DNA of 64,000 nt from Rhizobium binae (GTDB taxonomy: Bacteria > Pseudomonadota > Alphaproteobacteria > Rhizobiales > Rhizobiaceae), in the NCBI RefSeq assembly GCF_017357225.1, contig NZ_CP071610.1, positions 62,001 through 126,000 on the forward strand, given 5' to 3'. Each line of letters starts with the position of its first letter. Within the stretch, counting starts at the first letter, position 1. Below are positions 37,184-46,793 of the stretch, piece after piece. Position numbers and translations under genes: made by a program. The notes below the pieces were generated by a model, which was not told where the DNA came from, did no database searches, and was given only the letters and a program-made list of their open reading frames with translations.

Positions 37184-38677
37184 TCAATTAGAGGGGCCTA
37201 AAGCCGTCGGCATTGCCGGTTTGCCGCCAAACTCGGCGGCGTATAGCGCGCCAATCGCAGTCTCAATGTAATCATAGGAAAATGCGTCACTGGCTCGCAC
37301 GCCAGTTTCTGCCAACCGCTTCTTTGGGCAATCGCCGATTTTGGAAGAGAGCAGAATGTCGATGCCGTCGAGTGCAACGATAGTGTGATCGAGAGTGGCC
37401 TTCTCGCCTATACCAACGAGGCAATACTGCTCGACCTTGCGGTGTCCCACCAAGTTGATCCCCTTTCGTGAGACTGCATACACTTGGAGTTCCCTTGCCT
37501 GGCCGAAATGTTCGTTGATCCGGCCGCCACCTTTAGTCGCCACGGCAACTGCAAGGGTTCCCGAAGAACCCAGTGACTTGACTGTTTTGTTCGCGTCCAA
37601 TTTTGCTGCCAGTTGATCCCCTCGCTCATGCTGGACCAGCTTGCGATAGGCCTCGCGCTTGCTGGTGTCGAATTCAACTTTGGTGGAGATCTGGTCGAGG
37701 GCAAACTCTCGCTCGCGATCACCGCCCAGCAAACCGATGGCGTCGGCCCGGCATTGTTGGCAGTGGCGCATAAGCTTAATGTTACCATCGAGACAGTCTT
37801 GAAGTGCCTTCAGTTCGAACGGCTCCGGGCAACGTTGACCCGTAAGACCGTAATAAGTACCATGCGAAGGCTTGGAAATCAGGGGCACCACATTGTGCAT
37901 GAATGCGCCGCGGTCTCTGATCCATCGGTTAACTTCGACGAGGTGCGTGTCATTGACGCCTGGAATCATAACCGAATTGATTTTGGTGAGGATGCCGCGC
38001 TTGGTCAGCAATTCCAAACCCAACATTTGGCGCTCGTGAAGGATCCTGGCAGCTTCTATGCCAGTGTATCGACGATGTCCGTGAATTATCCATGGATAGA
38101 TCTTCGCCCCTATCTCCGGATCCACCATGTTGATAGTGATCGTCACGTGATCGATATTCATGTCAGCTAGCTCATCGACATGATCCGGAAGCGCCAATCC
38201 ATTGGTGGAGATGCATAGTTTAATGTCAGGTATTTCTCTCGCAACTCCTTCAAACGTCGCGACTGTTTTCCTCCAGTCGTAACAAGCGTCGCCCGGTCCG
38301 GCAACGCCGATTACGGAAAGCTCCGGCACTTTGCTGGCAACGGCAAGCACCTTGCGTAGTGCCTGGTCGGGAGTTAACTTTACCGATGCGACCCCGGGAC
38401 GGCTTTCGTTGGTGCAATCATATTTGCGATTGCAGTAGTTGCACTGGATGTTGCATGCAGGTGCAACCGCGACATGCATGCGAGCGAAATAGTGATGGGC
38501 TTGCTCTGAAAAGCAGGGATGATCTTTAATTCTCTCCCAGATCCGCGCATCTTTGTCATCCGTCACCGAAAGGCCATAGGACGAAGATGCGCGGCCACCG
38601 AGCATAGCGGGAGCCATCGGCGCCCGGTCGAAGGGGGCGCTGCTGGTCGTCCCGACCTTTATTTCCGGTTCCCACAT
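37184..38677 (-). CDS. nifB: NifB, radical-SAM FeMo-cofactor biosynthesis protein
   Basis: A 497-residue protein that makes the NifB-co precursor of FeMo-co. The radical SAM motif CNIQCNYC (CxxxCxxC, residues about 75-82) and further cysteines of the accessory clusters (KYDC; HCQQCRADAIG) are present. The C-terminal 110 residues form a NifX/NafY-like domain (LAVAVATKGGGRINEHFGQA...YCLVGIG). A sigma-54 promoter and a NifA site lie just upstream, so it starts a nifB-fdxN-(nifZ)-nifT operon. Confidence 0.96.
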   Translation of the reverse strand: MWEPEIKVGTTSSAPFDRAPMAPAMLGGRASSSYGLSVTDDKDARIWERIKDHPCFSEQAHHYFARMHVAVAPACNIQCNYCNRKYDCTNESRPGVASVKLTPDQALRKVLAVASKVPELSVIGVAGPGDACYDWRKTVATFEGVAREIPDIKLCISTNGLALPDHVDELADMNIDHVTITINMVDPEIGAKIYPWIIHGHRRYTGIEAARILHERQMLGLELLTKRGILTKINSVMIPGVNDTHLVEVNRWIRDRGAFMHNVVPLISKPSHGTYYGLTGQRCPEPFELKALQDCLDGNIKLMRHCQQCRADAIGLLGGDREREFALDQISTKVEFDTSKREAYRKLVQHERGDQLAAKLDANKTVKSLGSSGTLAVAVATKGGGRINEHFGQARELQVYAVSRKGINLVGHRKVEQYCLVGIGEKATLDHTIVALDGIDILLSSKIGDCPKKRLAETGVRASDAFSYDYIETAIGALYAAEFGGKPAMPTALGPSN

Positions 38678-38714
38678 CGCACTGTTCCACTGTTGAGGAA
38701 AGGTTACAGCTCCA

Positions 38715-38735
38715 AAAGCAAGAGAGATTCCGGTC
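38715..38735 (-). promoter_or_regulatory. Sigma-54 (-24/-12) promoter of nifB
   Basis: On the minus strand CCGG-AATCTCTCTT-GC: the GG (38731-38730) and GC (38719-38718) doublets are exactly 10 bases apart, as RpoN requires. It lies about 40 bases before the nifB start. Confidence 0.75.
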
Positions 38736-38795
38736 GACGCGACATTGTTGTTTCAGCGCTTATGCCCCTTTTCCCGCTTGCTGCCGAAGATGTTT

Positions 38796-38811
38796 TGTAG
38801 AAATCAAGACA
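38796..38811. promoter_or_regulatory. NifA upstream activator site for nifB
   Basis: TGT-N10-ACA (TGTAGAAATCAAGACA), the canonical NifA target, about 70 bases upstream of the -24/-12 promoter. Confidence 0.8.
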
Positions 38812-38878
38812 GGATCGCTCCCAAAGTCGTTAGGCCGACTCAACCAAAGCTTACGACATTCTTCATATCGTTCTCCGC

Positions 38879-40438
38879 TTAGTCTTTCTTCACATCGATA
38901 CGATGCCGGCGTAGCGCATAGCCGACCTGCCGCGGCGTCTTACCCAGGATACGAGCCGCTTTGGCCTGTACCCAGCCAGCCTTCACCATTGCATTGATCA
39001 GCCGATCACGCTCAGTGAGACCCGCTGCCTCGATTGTGGCTGCGGCACCGCTGGGAGTACCTACGTTGGCCCCCAGTCCGCCTAACATTGTATCTCGCGG
39101 GTTGAGACTATGCACCGGGCCGTTGCCAGTGCCGTCGCGGGCGTCTTTCCAGAGGAGCGCCGAAGAACACTGGTCTTGCTGACAGGCAAAATCCGATGAA
39201 GTGATGGTATTTGAACTGGCGAGAGTGGCGGTCCTTTGAACGCAGTTGTCCAGCTCGCGAACATTGCCGGGGAAGGCGCATTTCGACAAAATGTCTATGG
39301 CCGACGGGGCGAAGTCGCAATTTCGATCATTTGCCTTGTTGAATTGCTCGAGGAACACTTGCGCTAGAAGCGAAATGTCTCCGTCGCGCTGCCGAAGTGG
39401 CGGCAAAATGATCGGCACAACATTGATCCGGTAATAGAGGTCGGCTCTGAACTCCCCTCGAAGGACGGCCACTTCAAGGTTTTTGTTGGTGGCGCATATA
39501 ACTCGAACGTCTACTTTCAATGTCTTCGTTCCGCCGAGACGTTCGAATTCGCCTTCCTGTAACACGCGCAATAACTTCGCCTGGAATTGTGGTGATACAT
39601 CGCCAATTTCATCAAGCAACAGCGTTCCGCCATTGGCCAGTTCGAAACGTCCAGCTCGTTGAAGGAGAGCGCCAGTGAAAGCGCCCTTCTCATGGCCAAA
39701 CAATTCGGATTCCAGAACGGTTTCCGACAGCGCAGCGCAATTCAACTTAATAAACGCCTTGCTTTTCCGTATCGATAATGCGTGTATTGCTCTAGCAAAG
39801 CATTCCTTGCCAGTGCCGCTCTCTCCTCTCAAGAGCACCGCGGAGTTCGTCGCGGCCACGATATTGGTGGTAGCTAATACCCTCTTGATCGCGGGGCTCT
39901 CCCCAACGATCCAGTCGATTTTATCGAGTTGGGTGGGATGAGGCTTCGGTTTGATTTTCGGAATCTGTCCTGCTTGTTGTTCCTCGGCGACTGCGCCGCC
40001 ATCGCTACACAATTCGCGATCGCGCTGGCAGGTTAAGCCGATCAGGACGGCAATCATTGCCAGAAGGTTTTCGTCCTGATCTCCGCTTTTCTGCGCGAAA
40101 TCAATCCACAATGCGCCGATTGCTTTCCGGTTTACTTTAACGGGGAGAACGACAGAATTTTTCCCAAAGTGCTTCTCACCGCTAGCGATGACACGATTTA
40201 TTGCGTCCGCCTGTTCAATTGTCAGAGAACGTGAGCGAACGTCGTCCCCAATGGGAGCCCGTACGTTTATCCAAGACTCTCCTCCGGAGCCGTGAATCAC
40301 GATTCCGCCATCGCGCAATCGCAGATGCTCGACGAGCGCGTTCATGGCAGCCTTCAGCAAGTTGTCTAGAGGAAAAGAAGAGATAAGCTCTTTGGAGATG
40401 TCGTAGAGAATATGGAGCCGCGCCTCTGGTTTAATCAT
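38879..40438 (-). CDS. nifA: NifA, RpoN-dependent activator of nif and fix genes
   Basis: 519 residues from ATG 40438 (MIKPEARLHILYD), the length remembered for R. leguminosarum NifA; an ATG eight codons upstream is possible. The N-terminal GAF-like domain (to about 165) is followed by an AAA+ domain with Walker A GESGTGKE, the sigma-54 contact GAFTGA and Walker B GGTLLLDEIGD. Next comes the oxygen-sensing motif C-X11-C-X19-C-X4-C, which I counted residue by residue, and the C-terminal helix-turn-helix (AAARILGKTPRQVGYALRRH). It should activate nifB, fixA and nifH promoters at low oxygen. Confidence 0.96.
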   Translation of the reverse strand: MIKPEARLHILYDISKELISSFPLDNLLKAAMNALVEHLRLRDGGIVIHGSGGESWINVRAPIGDDVRSRSLTIEQADAINRVIASGEKHFGKNSVVLPVKVNRKAIGALWIDFAQKSGDQDENLLAMIAVLIGLTCQRDRELCSDGGAVAEEQQAGQIPKIKPKPHPTQLDKIDWIVGESPAIKRVLATTNIVAATNSAVLLRGESGTGKECFARAIHALSIRKSKAFIKLNCAALSETVLESELFGHEKGAFTGALLQRAGRFELANGGTLLLDEIGDVSPQFQAKLLRVLQEGEFERLGGTKTLKVDVRVICATNKNLEVAVLRGEFRADLYYRINVVPIILPPLRQRDGDISLLAQVFLEQFNKANDRNCDFAPSAIDILSKCAFPGNVRELDNCVQRTATLASSNTITSSDFACQQDQCSSALLWKDARDGTGNGPVHSLNPRDTMLGGLGANVGTPSGAAATIEAAGLTERDRLINAMVKAGWVQAKAARILGKTPRQVGYALRRHRIDVKKD

Positions 40439-40484
40439 GCCTACAAACAGGGGAGGGTGCACTGCTTTTTACCCTGGTACGCGA

Positions 40485-40502
40485 AATATGCTAACGCATA
40501 TT
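40485..40502. promoter_or_regulatory. Perfect AT-rich dyad upstream of nifA
   Basis: AATATGC-TAAC-GCATATT, a perfect 7-base inverted repeat 47 bases before the nifA start in the fixX-nifA gap. It may be a regulator site or a hairpin that limits read-through from the fix operon. It is not a FixK box. Confidence 0.4.
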
Positions 40503-40633
40503 CCTAAGTTAAAAATACGTGTTATCGACGGCGCAAAAATTAGCCTTTCGAAAGGTTGAGTGGATGCACATTCAATCGCCGCCGCTAATGCAGCTGCATC
40601 GATCGCTGCTATCCCGGCGGAGGTAGGGACTCC

Positions 40634-40930
40634 TCATCCGAATTTGAAGAGGACCCCGAACCCTCCCCGGGGATAATTCCACTTTATGTCGCCACTCGCT
40701 TCGCATAACACTCTGCATGTGCCGCATTCCAAGCAGCCATCCGAAACAATCGCCACTTGACCAATTTCGTTCACCTCGTAGCATTTGGCCGGACAGATTT
40801 GCGTCAAGGCGAGGAGGTTTGGGCTCGGCGACCGATGCGGTCGCACCGTAATGTGCGGACGTCCAGTATCGACGAGATATCGGTTTTGGTACAGCTTATC
40901 CTCAATGCGCTCAATGGTGGTCGCCTTCAT
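40634..40930 (-). CDS. fixX: FixX, ferredoxin-like protein
   Basis: A 98-residue FixX protein. The cluster region [15 protein letters not shown]...[20 protein letters not shown] carries the Cys ligands, and [15 protein letters not shown] is the conserved end. FixX works with FixABC to pass electrons toward nitrogenase by flavin-based bifurcation and accepts them from FixC. The gene is 12 bases after fixC. Confidence 0.95.
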   Translation of the reverse strand: MKATTIERIEDKLYQNRYLVDTGRPHITVRPHRSPSPNLLALTQICPAKCYEVNEIGQVAIVSDGCLECGTCRVLCEASGDIKWNYPRGGFGVLFKFG

Positions 40931-40942
40931 CGAATTTTCCTT

Positions 40943-42250
40943 TTAACGCCAAGATACGGCGGAGCGGACCGCGTCGCTAATCAACCCCCAACGGGATCGT
41001 GCGTTGATAAAGGAGGCAGCTGTGGCCTTCTCCCTGTTGATTTTAGGTGCACCGTCGACGCGCACAAAATTTTGCGCCGCCTGAGATATAAGCGTTGGAT
41101 ACGTCATGAAAAAATTGTGACTGTCGGTGTGGAGGAGGCTTGGAAGATCTTTGTGTTTCATCAAGTCTTTCATGACGAACGACTTATCCAGCATACCCTT
41201 ATAGAGAGAGAGATTGCGTTTCGTCATCAGACCGCCACGGCTCTTTATCTGGAAGATCGCTTCACCCGCCATGAGGCCTGATGTCATCGCAAGGTTCGAC
41301 CCCTCCCTATGCACGGCATTGTTTAGTTGCGCCGCGTCGCCCACGACGACCCACCCGTTGCCAAAGAGCTGGGGGATTGCCTTGAAGCCCCCCTCAGGAA
41401 TAAGATGCGCGGCGTATTCTTTGATCTCTGATCCGGCCAGTAATGGTCGGATCGAGGGATGTTGCTTGAAGGCGTCAAGAAGGCGGTACGGATTTTCCAT
41501 GCCTTCCGCTAAACCGGAGACGAGGCAGCCGATCCCCACCGAGATCGACTCCTTGTTGGTATAAAGGAAGCCCAGTCCGGCCATTCCGCGTGAAATCGTG
41601 CCGCCGGCTTCGATCACACAGCCTTCGCTACCGTTGAGGCCGAAGCGCTCTGCGATGACCTCTTCCGGCATGAAATGCATTTCCTTGACAGCGAGGGCCA
41701 CATTTTCCGGCTTCGGCATATCGCGTAACCCGGCTCGTGTTCCAAGCAGTCCGTTCACGCCCTCAGCAAGGACGACTACGTCCGCGAGGATCACACCGCC
41801 CTCTCGGTCCGTGTGAACGCCTATTACTTTACCGCTCAGGTCCCAAGCGAGTCGGGTCGCTGTCGTTTCACAAAGGACTGTGCCTCCCGCCTCGCGCACC
41901 TTGCGTGAGAACCATTTGTCAAACTGGGCGCGGATGATCGTATAACGGTTTGGCTTCAGTTCATTGAAGTCATCAGAGCGATAGTGCACGCCCGTGTGCG
42001 ACGAGTCATCCATTAGCCAGAATCGTTGCTCGACCAGATGCCGTTCAAGAGGAGCGTCATCGCGAAATTCTGGGATAATCGCTTCCAACATGTTGGCGTA
42101 CAATATAGCGCCTTGAACATTCTTAGAGCCCGAATGTTCTCCACGCTCCAGCTGCAGCACTTTTAGACCGCGACTAGCCATCGAATACGCTGCGGCGTTG
42201 CCGGACATACCGGCACCAATGACGATCGCGTCGAACTTACTCTTGGTCAT
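40943..42250 (-). CDS. fixC: FixC, flavoprotein quinone oxidoreductase of the Fix complex
   Basis: A 435-residue FAD protein of the ETF-quinone-oxidoreductase family: dinucleotide motif [19 protein letters not shown] at the start, [22 protein letters not shown] late in the protein. It takes electrons from the FixAB flavoprotein and passes them to quinone and FixX. Its start overlaps the fixB end by 14 bases. Since fixB is interrupted upstream, expression of fixC may be reduced by polarity. Confidence 0.95.
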   Translation of the reverse strand: MTKSKFDAIVIGAGMSGNAAAYSMASRGLKVLQLERGEHSGSKNVQGAILYANMLEAIIPEFRDDAPLERHLVEQRFWLMDDSSHTGVHYRSDDFNELKPNRYTIIRAQFDKWFSRKVREAGGTVLCETTATRLAWDLSGKVIGVHTDREGGVILADVVVLAEGVNGLLGTRAGLRDMPKPENVALAVKEMHFMPEEVIAERFGLNGSEGCVIEAGGTISRGMAGLGFLYTNKESISVGIGCLVSGLAEGMENPYRLLDAFKQHPSIRPLLAGSEIKEYAAHLIPEGGFKAIPQLFGNGWVVVGDAAQLNNAVHREGSNLAMTSGLMAGEAIFQIKSRGGLMTKRNLSLYKGMLDKSFVMKDLMKHKDLPSLLHTDSHNFFMTYPTLISQAAQNFVRVDGAPKINREKATAASFINARSRWGLISDAVRSAVSWR

Positions 42251-43292
42251 CTAGCCTTCCTCGGTCCATACCCTTGATAGAGTTGTGCGGTGGCATTCGC
42301 CTGGCGAAAGCTTCTGTTAGCGCCGGCAAGAACTCCAGCGCGCAAGCGACAACGCCGATGTGGGCGAAGTCAAAGATCGGCGCGTTCTGGTCGAGGTTGA
42401 TAGCGACAATCAGATCGGCTCCTTCGACGCCAACGCGATGCTGGACCGCGCCAGATATTCCCGCCGCGATGTAGAGCTTCGGTCTGATGGTATGGCCGGA
42501 CTGGCCAATTTGTCGATCAGCAGGCATCCAGCCTTTTTGGACCAGTGGGCGCGAGCACCCGACTCCCCCGCCGATCGTCGTTGCCAGGTTTCTCAAGTAT
42601 TGCAGGTTTCCTGCGGCGCCGAGGCCGAGTCCGCCCCCGACCACGATGTCGGAGTTGTCTAGATTGGATTGCTCAGAACCGTCATTGCACAGGAATGCGA
42701 GGACCTTGGTGACGATCGCTTCCTCGACCATTGTGAGTTCGTGCTGGATAACGCGCCCAATTGGCTTATCCGCACGTTGCGGCGTCGCCATGACCCTGGA
42801 CCGCACCGTTGCCATTTGCGGTCGGCTGTTTAGCGTGTAGATCGTGCACAACAAGGACCCGCCGAAAGTTGGCCGCGTCGCTGCGAGTGAACCATCTCCA
42901 TCAACATCCAGCTCGGTGCAATCAGCCGTAAGCCCCGTTTGTAAGGTCGTTGCTACAGCACCGGCGAGGTCACGGCCGAGCGTGGTCGCGCCGAGAAGGA
43001 GAATTTCTGGTTTGTGAGTAGTGACCAGATCCGTCAAAGCCTTGGTGAAGGGTTCGTTTCGATAGTTGGCGAGGAGGGGCGACTCTACCAGATAGGCGAC
43101 ATCAGCTCCGTAGGCGAAGGCCTCTTCGATCGCAGGCTTGGTGCCCACGCCTTCAGACGAACCGAGGATTACCCCGGCCAGTTGGACACCCAGCTTGTCA
43201 GCTAGTCTGCGGCCTTCGCCGAGGAGTTCAATCGATACGGGATGAACATTGCCGCGCTCAAGTTCCATGAAGACCCAGACGTGCCGGTGATC

Positions 43293-44692
43293 GAGCTATG
43301 CTGGAATTTGGGTGACGAGGTTGATCAAGCGGCGCTCTGTGGCTTCGATTCGATGACCTCGATTCCGTCCTGGAATTTGGCACCTGCGATGAGTTTCGGC
43401 AACTGATTTTGTCCTTTCAATCGTCGCCACGTCCTGGCGGCGGCGATGACCAGCTTGAAGACCATCAGCGTGGCGGTCTTCGAGGATAGCGCACCCCTGG
43501 TGCGCACCGTGCGGTGGCGAACGGTGGCAAAGACGCTTTCGATGGGATTGGATGTTCGCAGATGATCCCAGTGTTCGGCGGGGAAATCGTAGAACGCCAG
43601 CAACGCATTTTGATCTTTCGTCAGGCAGTCGACTGCCTTGGCATACTTCGCGTCATATTTTTCGACGAAGACGGCAATTGCCGTCTCGGCCGAGGCCCGG
43701 CTGGGAGCGAGATAGATTTCGCGCAGGACTGCCTTCATGCCGGCCTGCACCGATTTCGGCACCTTGTTGAGAATGTTGGCTGTCTTGTGCACCCAGCATC
43801 GCTGGTGTTTGGTGTCGGGAAGGAGCTCATCGAGCGCCTTCCAGAAGCCGAGCGCGCCGTCGCCCACGGCAAGATCGGGCGCGATCTTAAGGCCACGCCG
43901 CTTGATGTCGACCAGCAGCTCGCGCCAGCTTTGCGCACTCTCGCGAATACCGGTCTGGAAGCCGACAAGTTCCTTCTTGCCCTCGGGCGTGGCGCCGATC
44001 AGGACCAGCATGCATTCGGCTTGATCTTCCATGCGCGCCTGCAGGTAGACCCCGTCCGCCCACACATAGACATAATGGCGCGCCGAAAGATCGCGCTTTT
44101 GCCAACGATCATATTCGATGCCCCACTCCGCCGTCAGTCGCGAAATCACTGAGGGTGAAAGGTTCGGCGCGTCCTTGCCCAGTAGCGCCGACAGGGCTTC
44201 CTGGAAATCCCCCGTCGAAACGCCGCGCAGGTAGAGAACGGGCAGAAGCGCATCCACACTGCGCGTCCGACGCGCCCATTTCGGCAGGATCGACGAGGAA
44301 AATCGGATCCGGTCAACCTCGCATTCCGCGCCGCGGTCCCGGATCTTCACCCGGCTGACCGGCACCGGCCCGATCCCCGTCTGGATGCTCCGTTCCGGGG
44401 CGTGACCATGCCGGACAATCCGATCACGACCATCGGCAAGCTTGAGATCCTTCATCGCGCCAAGAAATGCTTCGGCTTCCATCTCGATCGCCTGCGCTAG
44501 CAATTTGCGCGCCCCGCTGCGCAGCACATTCGTCAGGGGATCTTCAATTTCGTCGGGCTGACGAAGCCGAAAAATGTTGATAGTCTCGTTCATGGCGTAT
44601 CGCTCTCCTTGAGAGGGTCTGGCTGGCTTCAATCACCCGCCTCGATACGCCGCCATTCTCAAACCGTCATCACCCATTTTCCACCATAGCTC
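43293..44692 (-). mobile_element. IS256-family insertion sequence (1400 bp, complete)
   Basis: Imperfect terminal inverted repeats begin GAGCTATG.TGGAA..TGGGTGA at both ends. The element is flanked by an exact 9-base direct repeat, CCGGTGATC (43284-43292 and 44693-44701), typical for this family. One transposase gene fills it. The perfect duplication and ends indicate a recent insertion. Confidence 0.93.
43325..44593 (-). CDS. IS256-family (Mutator-type) transposase
   Basis: A 422-residue DDE transposase starting MNETINIFRLRQPDEIEDPL. Catalytic residues lie in YVYVWADGVYLQA (Asp), LAVGDGALGFWKALDEL (Asp) and the C-terminal HLRTSNPIESVFATVRHRTVRTRG (Glu). The DGALGFWKAL and H-x-C-W (QRCWVHKTANIL) segments are family signatures. 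It appears intact and probably active. A 13-codon-longer frame exists but the family start is at MNETI. Confidence 0.93.
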   Translation of the reverse strand: MNETINIFRLRQPDEIEDPLTNVLRSGARKLLAQAIEMEAEAFLGAMKDLKLADGRDRIVRHGHAPERSIQTGIGPVPVSRVKIRDRGAECEVDRIRFSSSILPKWARRTRSVDALLPVLYLRGVSTGDFQEALSALLGKDAPNLSPSVISRLTAEWGIEYDRWQKRDLSARHYVYVWADGVYLQARMEDQAECMLVLIGATPEGKKELVGFQTGIRESAQSWRELLVDIKRRGLKIAPDLAVGDGALGFWKALDELLPDTKHQRCWVHKTANILNKVPKSVQAGMKAVLREIYLAPSRASAETAIAVFVEKYDAKYAKAVDCLTKDQNALLAFYDFPAEHWDHLRTSNPIESVFATVRHRTVRTRGALSSKTATLMVFKLVIAAARTWRRLKGQNQLPKLIAGAKFQDGIEVIESKPQSAA

Positions 44693-44799
44693 CCGGTGAT
44701 CTTCGAAACACTTCAGCAGCTTTTTCCCTGAGCTGGCGCGGCCGACAGCGTTTGCCGGCGTTTCATTTTTTCTAGCGACCAAAATCTACTCCTCGCTGC

Positions 44800-45651
44800 T
44801 CACCGATTGCCATGGGACGTGAGCTTGCGTTCCAAAAAAGGCTGGCGGGCAAAAATTGCAGCGACCGTCTCCGCGGCGACCTCGGCCAACGTTTTGTCGT
44901 TAATCTCCATTTGGATAGCTTTTTCGGCGCGCGGACCAGGAGCGAATACTCGCTTCACGACCGTCGGCGATCCCCGTAGGCCGCATTTGGTCAACTCCCC
45001 AATGCTGGCGTCAGCGGCCCCCCATTTAAGAACCGGGCTTCGCGCGGCACGGAAGGCGTCATCGAGAGAGCCCCGGCGGATAGCGTTGACACCGTCCAGC
45101 ACGGTGATGAGACATGGCAGCGTGCTCTTCAGCATCTGGGTGCCGCTCTCTGCGTGCCGTTCAACCATGATCTCGCGCGAAGTGGGATCAATGGATACAA
45201 TCTTCGTTACGTAAGTCAGTTGCTGGAGGTTCAGCCTCTTTGCAATTCCGGGTCCGACCTGGGCAGTGTCGCCGTCAATTGTCTGCTTTCCGGTAAAGAC
45301 GATATCAGGCGCCCCATAGCTCTCGCCGATCTTCGCGACTGCTTGGGAAAGAGCATACGAGGTCGCCAGCGTGTCAGATCCAGCAAAGTGGCGGTCGGTC
45401 AGAAGCACTGCGCGATCTGCGCCGTGGGTGAGGGCTTTGCGTAGCGCTTGCTCAGCCATGGGCGGCCCCATCGTGAGAACAGTCACCTCGCCCCCATAGC
45501 GGTTACGAACTTGTAGTGCCTCTTCGAGAGCAAACAGGTCGTAAGGGTTAATGATGGTCGGTACGCCTTGGCGCATGATCGTATTTGTCACCGGGTGGAC
45601 GCGTATCTGCGCAGAGTCCGGCACCTGTTTGATACAGACCACGATGTGCAT
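44800..45651 (-). CDS. fixA: FixA, electron-transfer flavoprotein beta subunit
   Basis: A 283-residue ETF-beta-like protein: MHIVVCIKQVPDSAQIRVHP at the start, DIVFTGKQTIDGDTAQVGPGIAKRL (AMP/flavin region) in the middle. It pairs with FixB to bifurcate electrons for nitrogenase. It is first in fixABCX, with a -24/-12 promoter about 65 bases upstream. The fixB TTG start lies 17 bases after its stop. Confidence 0.96.
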   Translation of the reverse strand: MHIVVCIKQVPDSAQIRVHPVTNTIMRQGVPTIINPYDLFALEEALQVRNRYGGEVTVLTMGPPMAEQALRKALTHGADRAVLLTDRHFAGSDTLATSYALSQAVAKIGESYGAPDIVFTGKQTIDGDTAQVGPGIAKRLNLQQLTYVTKIVSIDPTSREIMVERHAESGTQMLKSTLPCLITVLDGVNAIRRGSLDDAFRAARSPVLKWGAADASIGELTKCGLRGSPTVVKRVFAPGPRAEKAIQMEINDKTLAEVAAETVAAIFARQPFLERKLTSHGNR

Positions 45652-45733
45652 AGTCGTTTAAGCTCCCAGTCGAATATGGGTTTTAGGGACCCGGCTTACT
45701 CTGAGCACTACTCGTGCCAATAAAGTTGCGCCG
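45626..45733 (-). repeat. Direct repeat, copy A: fixA start and promoter
   Basis: A stretch of 108 bases covering the first fixA codons, leader and -24/-12 promoter. It is repeated with about 10% differences at 46768-46874 in the same orientation. The homology stops upstream of the promoter, so this copy lacks the NifA site that accompanies copy B. Confidence 0.9.
45702..45721 (-). promoter_or_regulatory. Sigma-54 promoter of fixA
   Basis: Minus strand TTGGCACGAGTAGTGCTC: GG (45718-45717), ten bases, GC (45706-45705). It is a near-consensus -24/-12 element. No TGT-N10-ACA site is visible in the 150 bases upstream, which hold a fixW-like fragment. Confidence 0.85.
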
Positions 45734-45739
45734 CAAGAA

Positions 45740-46373
45740 GATGCTGTCCGGGTTCAGGTTGATGCCCTCCTCAATCGCCGAGAGCGCCGCCTTCCAATTC
45801 TTAATCTCAATCGCCGCCGAGACTCGATCATGAAACAATCTGCGCAGCATAAGTCTCGCCTTCAGCAATCCGCTCCTCTTCGGCATTCTTTGCTTCCGCG
45901 CTGGCGCGCCAGGTGCCGTCAATCACTTTTGGTAAAACGTCCTGGAGCATAACCAGATCACCGATAAAGGCGATGCTACCGTCTCGGTCGACAACGAACG
46001 TCTTTGGAACGTGGAACGACAAGCTGGCTTTGAGCCAATCCTCATCCATTTCGCCTGAGTGGTCGAATCCCATCCGGATGTTCGTATTCGGGAGCGATTT
46101 GGTTATGGACGCGTCCACCTGGGCTCGGGCGTCGTCAGCCGTTGCAACTTCCTCACTTGCTGCGATCCCAATGAACTCAACTCTCGTGTCTCTGAATTTC
46201 TTGTGCAACTTCGCCAGGTCGGATAGCTCCGGCCCCAAATAACCGCAGGTAGTCGAAAAGAACTCAACGACGTATATCTTGCCGAGCTGGAAGTTGGAAA
46301 GCGGATCGCCGCGCAGCCAGTTCTGCACTTTGATAGGCGGGGCTGGAGAGCCGAGATTTAAACTAGAGGCCAT
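45740..46373 (-). pseudogene. fixW: FixW-like thioredoxin-fold protein, frameshifted near the end
   Basis: The main frame (45828-46373, 181 residues) is a TlpA/AhpC-like redoxin: GSPAPPIKVQNWLRG, KIYVVEFFSTTCGYLGPELSDLAKL, VPKTFVVDRDGSIAFIGD. The site has a single Cys (TCGYL) where CxxC is usual, so disulfide reductase activity is doubtful. Homology then continues in another frame as RLFHDRVSAAIEIKNWKAALSAIEEGINLNPDS (45740-45840), a TPR-like tail, so a frameshift near 45830 truncates it. FixW is a redoxin gene near fixABCX in R. leguminosarum; the name rests on that context. Confidence 0.6.
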
Positions 46374-46393
46374 GTTTTATGCTCCACAGTATT

Positions 46394-46633
46394 TTATGGG
46401 CCGCTTCGTGCTCGAGGAATGAGCCCTTCCGGCCAAGTATCAGCTCGAGTTGCTCCGATTTCGAAGAGCGGCGCTCGTTCCATCGGTTGGACAACAAACG
46501 CTGGTGATCTCGTCTTCTGAAATGGCTTCTGCGGGTGCGTGACATTGCGAATTCTTTCTTCTGAGAGCGTGACGATAGTCACCGTCGTGACGGGAAGATG
46601 CCGAGGTCTAATGCAGATGCAGCACGAGGCCAT
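46394..46633 (-). CDS. Small uncharacterised ORF upstream of fixW
   Basis: From ATG 46633 (MASCCICIRPRHLPV) the frame gives 79 residues. I recall a roughly 79-codon ORF in the operon before fixW in R. leguminosarum, and the length agrees, but I cannot verify the sequence. The start has CCIC, which might bind metal or be chance. It follows the fixA-like fragment and precedes the fixW-like gene by 20 bases, so all may be transcribed from the promoter at 46.85 kb. Codon quality is unconvincing. Confidence 0.35.
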   Translation of the reverse strand: MASCCICIRPRHLPVTTVTIVTLSEERIRNVTHPQKPFQKTRSPAFVVQPMERAPLFEIGATRADTWPEGLIPRARSGP

Positions 46634-46651
46634 TCCAGAGCTCCTCGCCAT

Positions 46652-46793
46652 GTAAGTCGATTGCTGGAGGTTCGGCCTCCTTCCGATGCCCGTCAGACCG
46701 GGGCCGTGTCGCCGTCAATTGTCTGCGTCCCGACGAAGACGATACCAGGCGTCCGAAGCCCGGGACTTGTTTGATACAGACCACGATGTGCAT
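46652..46793 (-). pseudogene. fixA: Truncated, internally deleted second fixA copy
   Basis: It starts MHIVVCIKQVPG like fixA, then jumps to sequence matching the codons of the TGKQTIDGDTAQ...LNLQQL region in another frame, with about 85 codons lost between. It is attached to promoter copy B. It is a relic of a tandem fixA duplication. Confidence 0.75.

Larger units (their letters stand above)
42237..44782 (-). pseudogene. fixB: fixB interrupted by an IS256-family element
   Basis: FixB is the alpha subunit of the electron-transfer flavoprotein. The 3' part (42237-43292) encodes [19 protein letters not shown] through [42 protein letters not shown] (FAD site) to the stop. The 5' part (44693-44782) encodes ETPANAVGRASSGKKLLKCFEDHR from a TTG with a GAGGAG site six bases before it. 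Removing the 1400-base element and one 9-base target copy leaves 1137 bases, exactly 379 codons in one frame. So the insertion alone disables an otherwise intact gene. An internal ATG at 43268 could start an N-truncated product. Confidence 0.92.
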
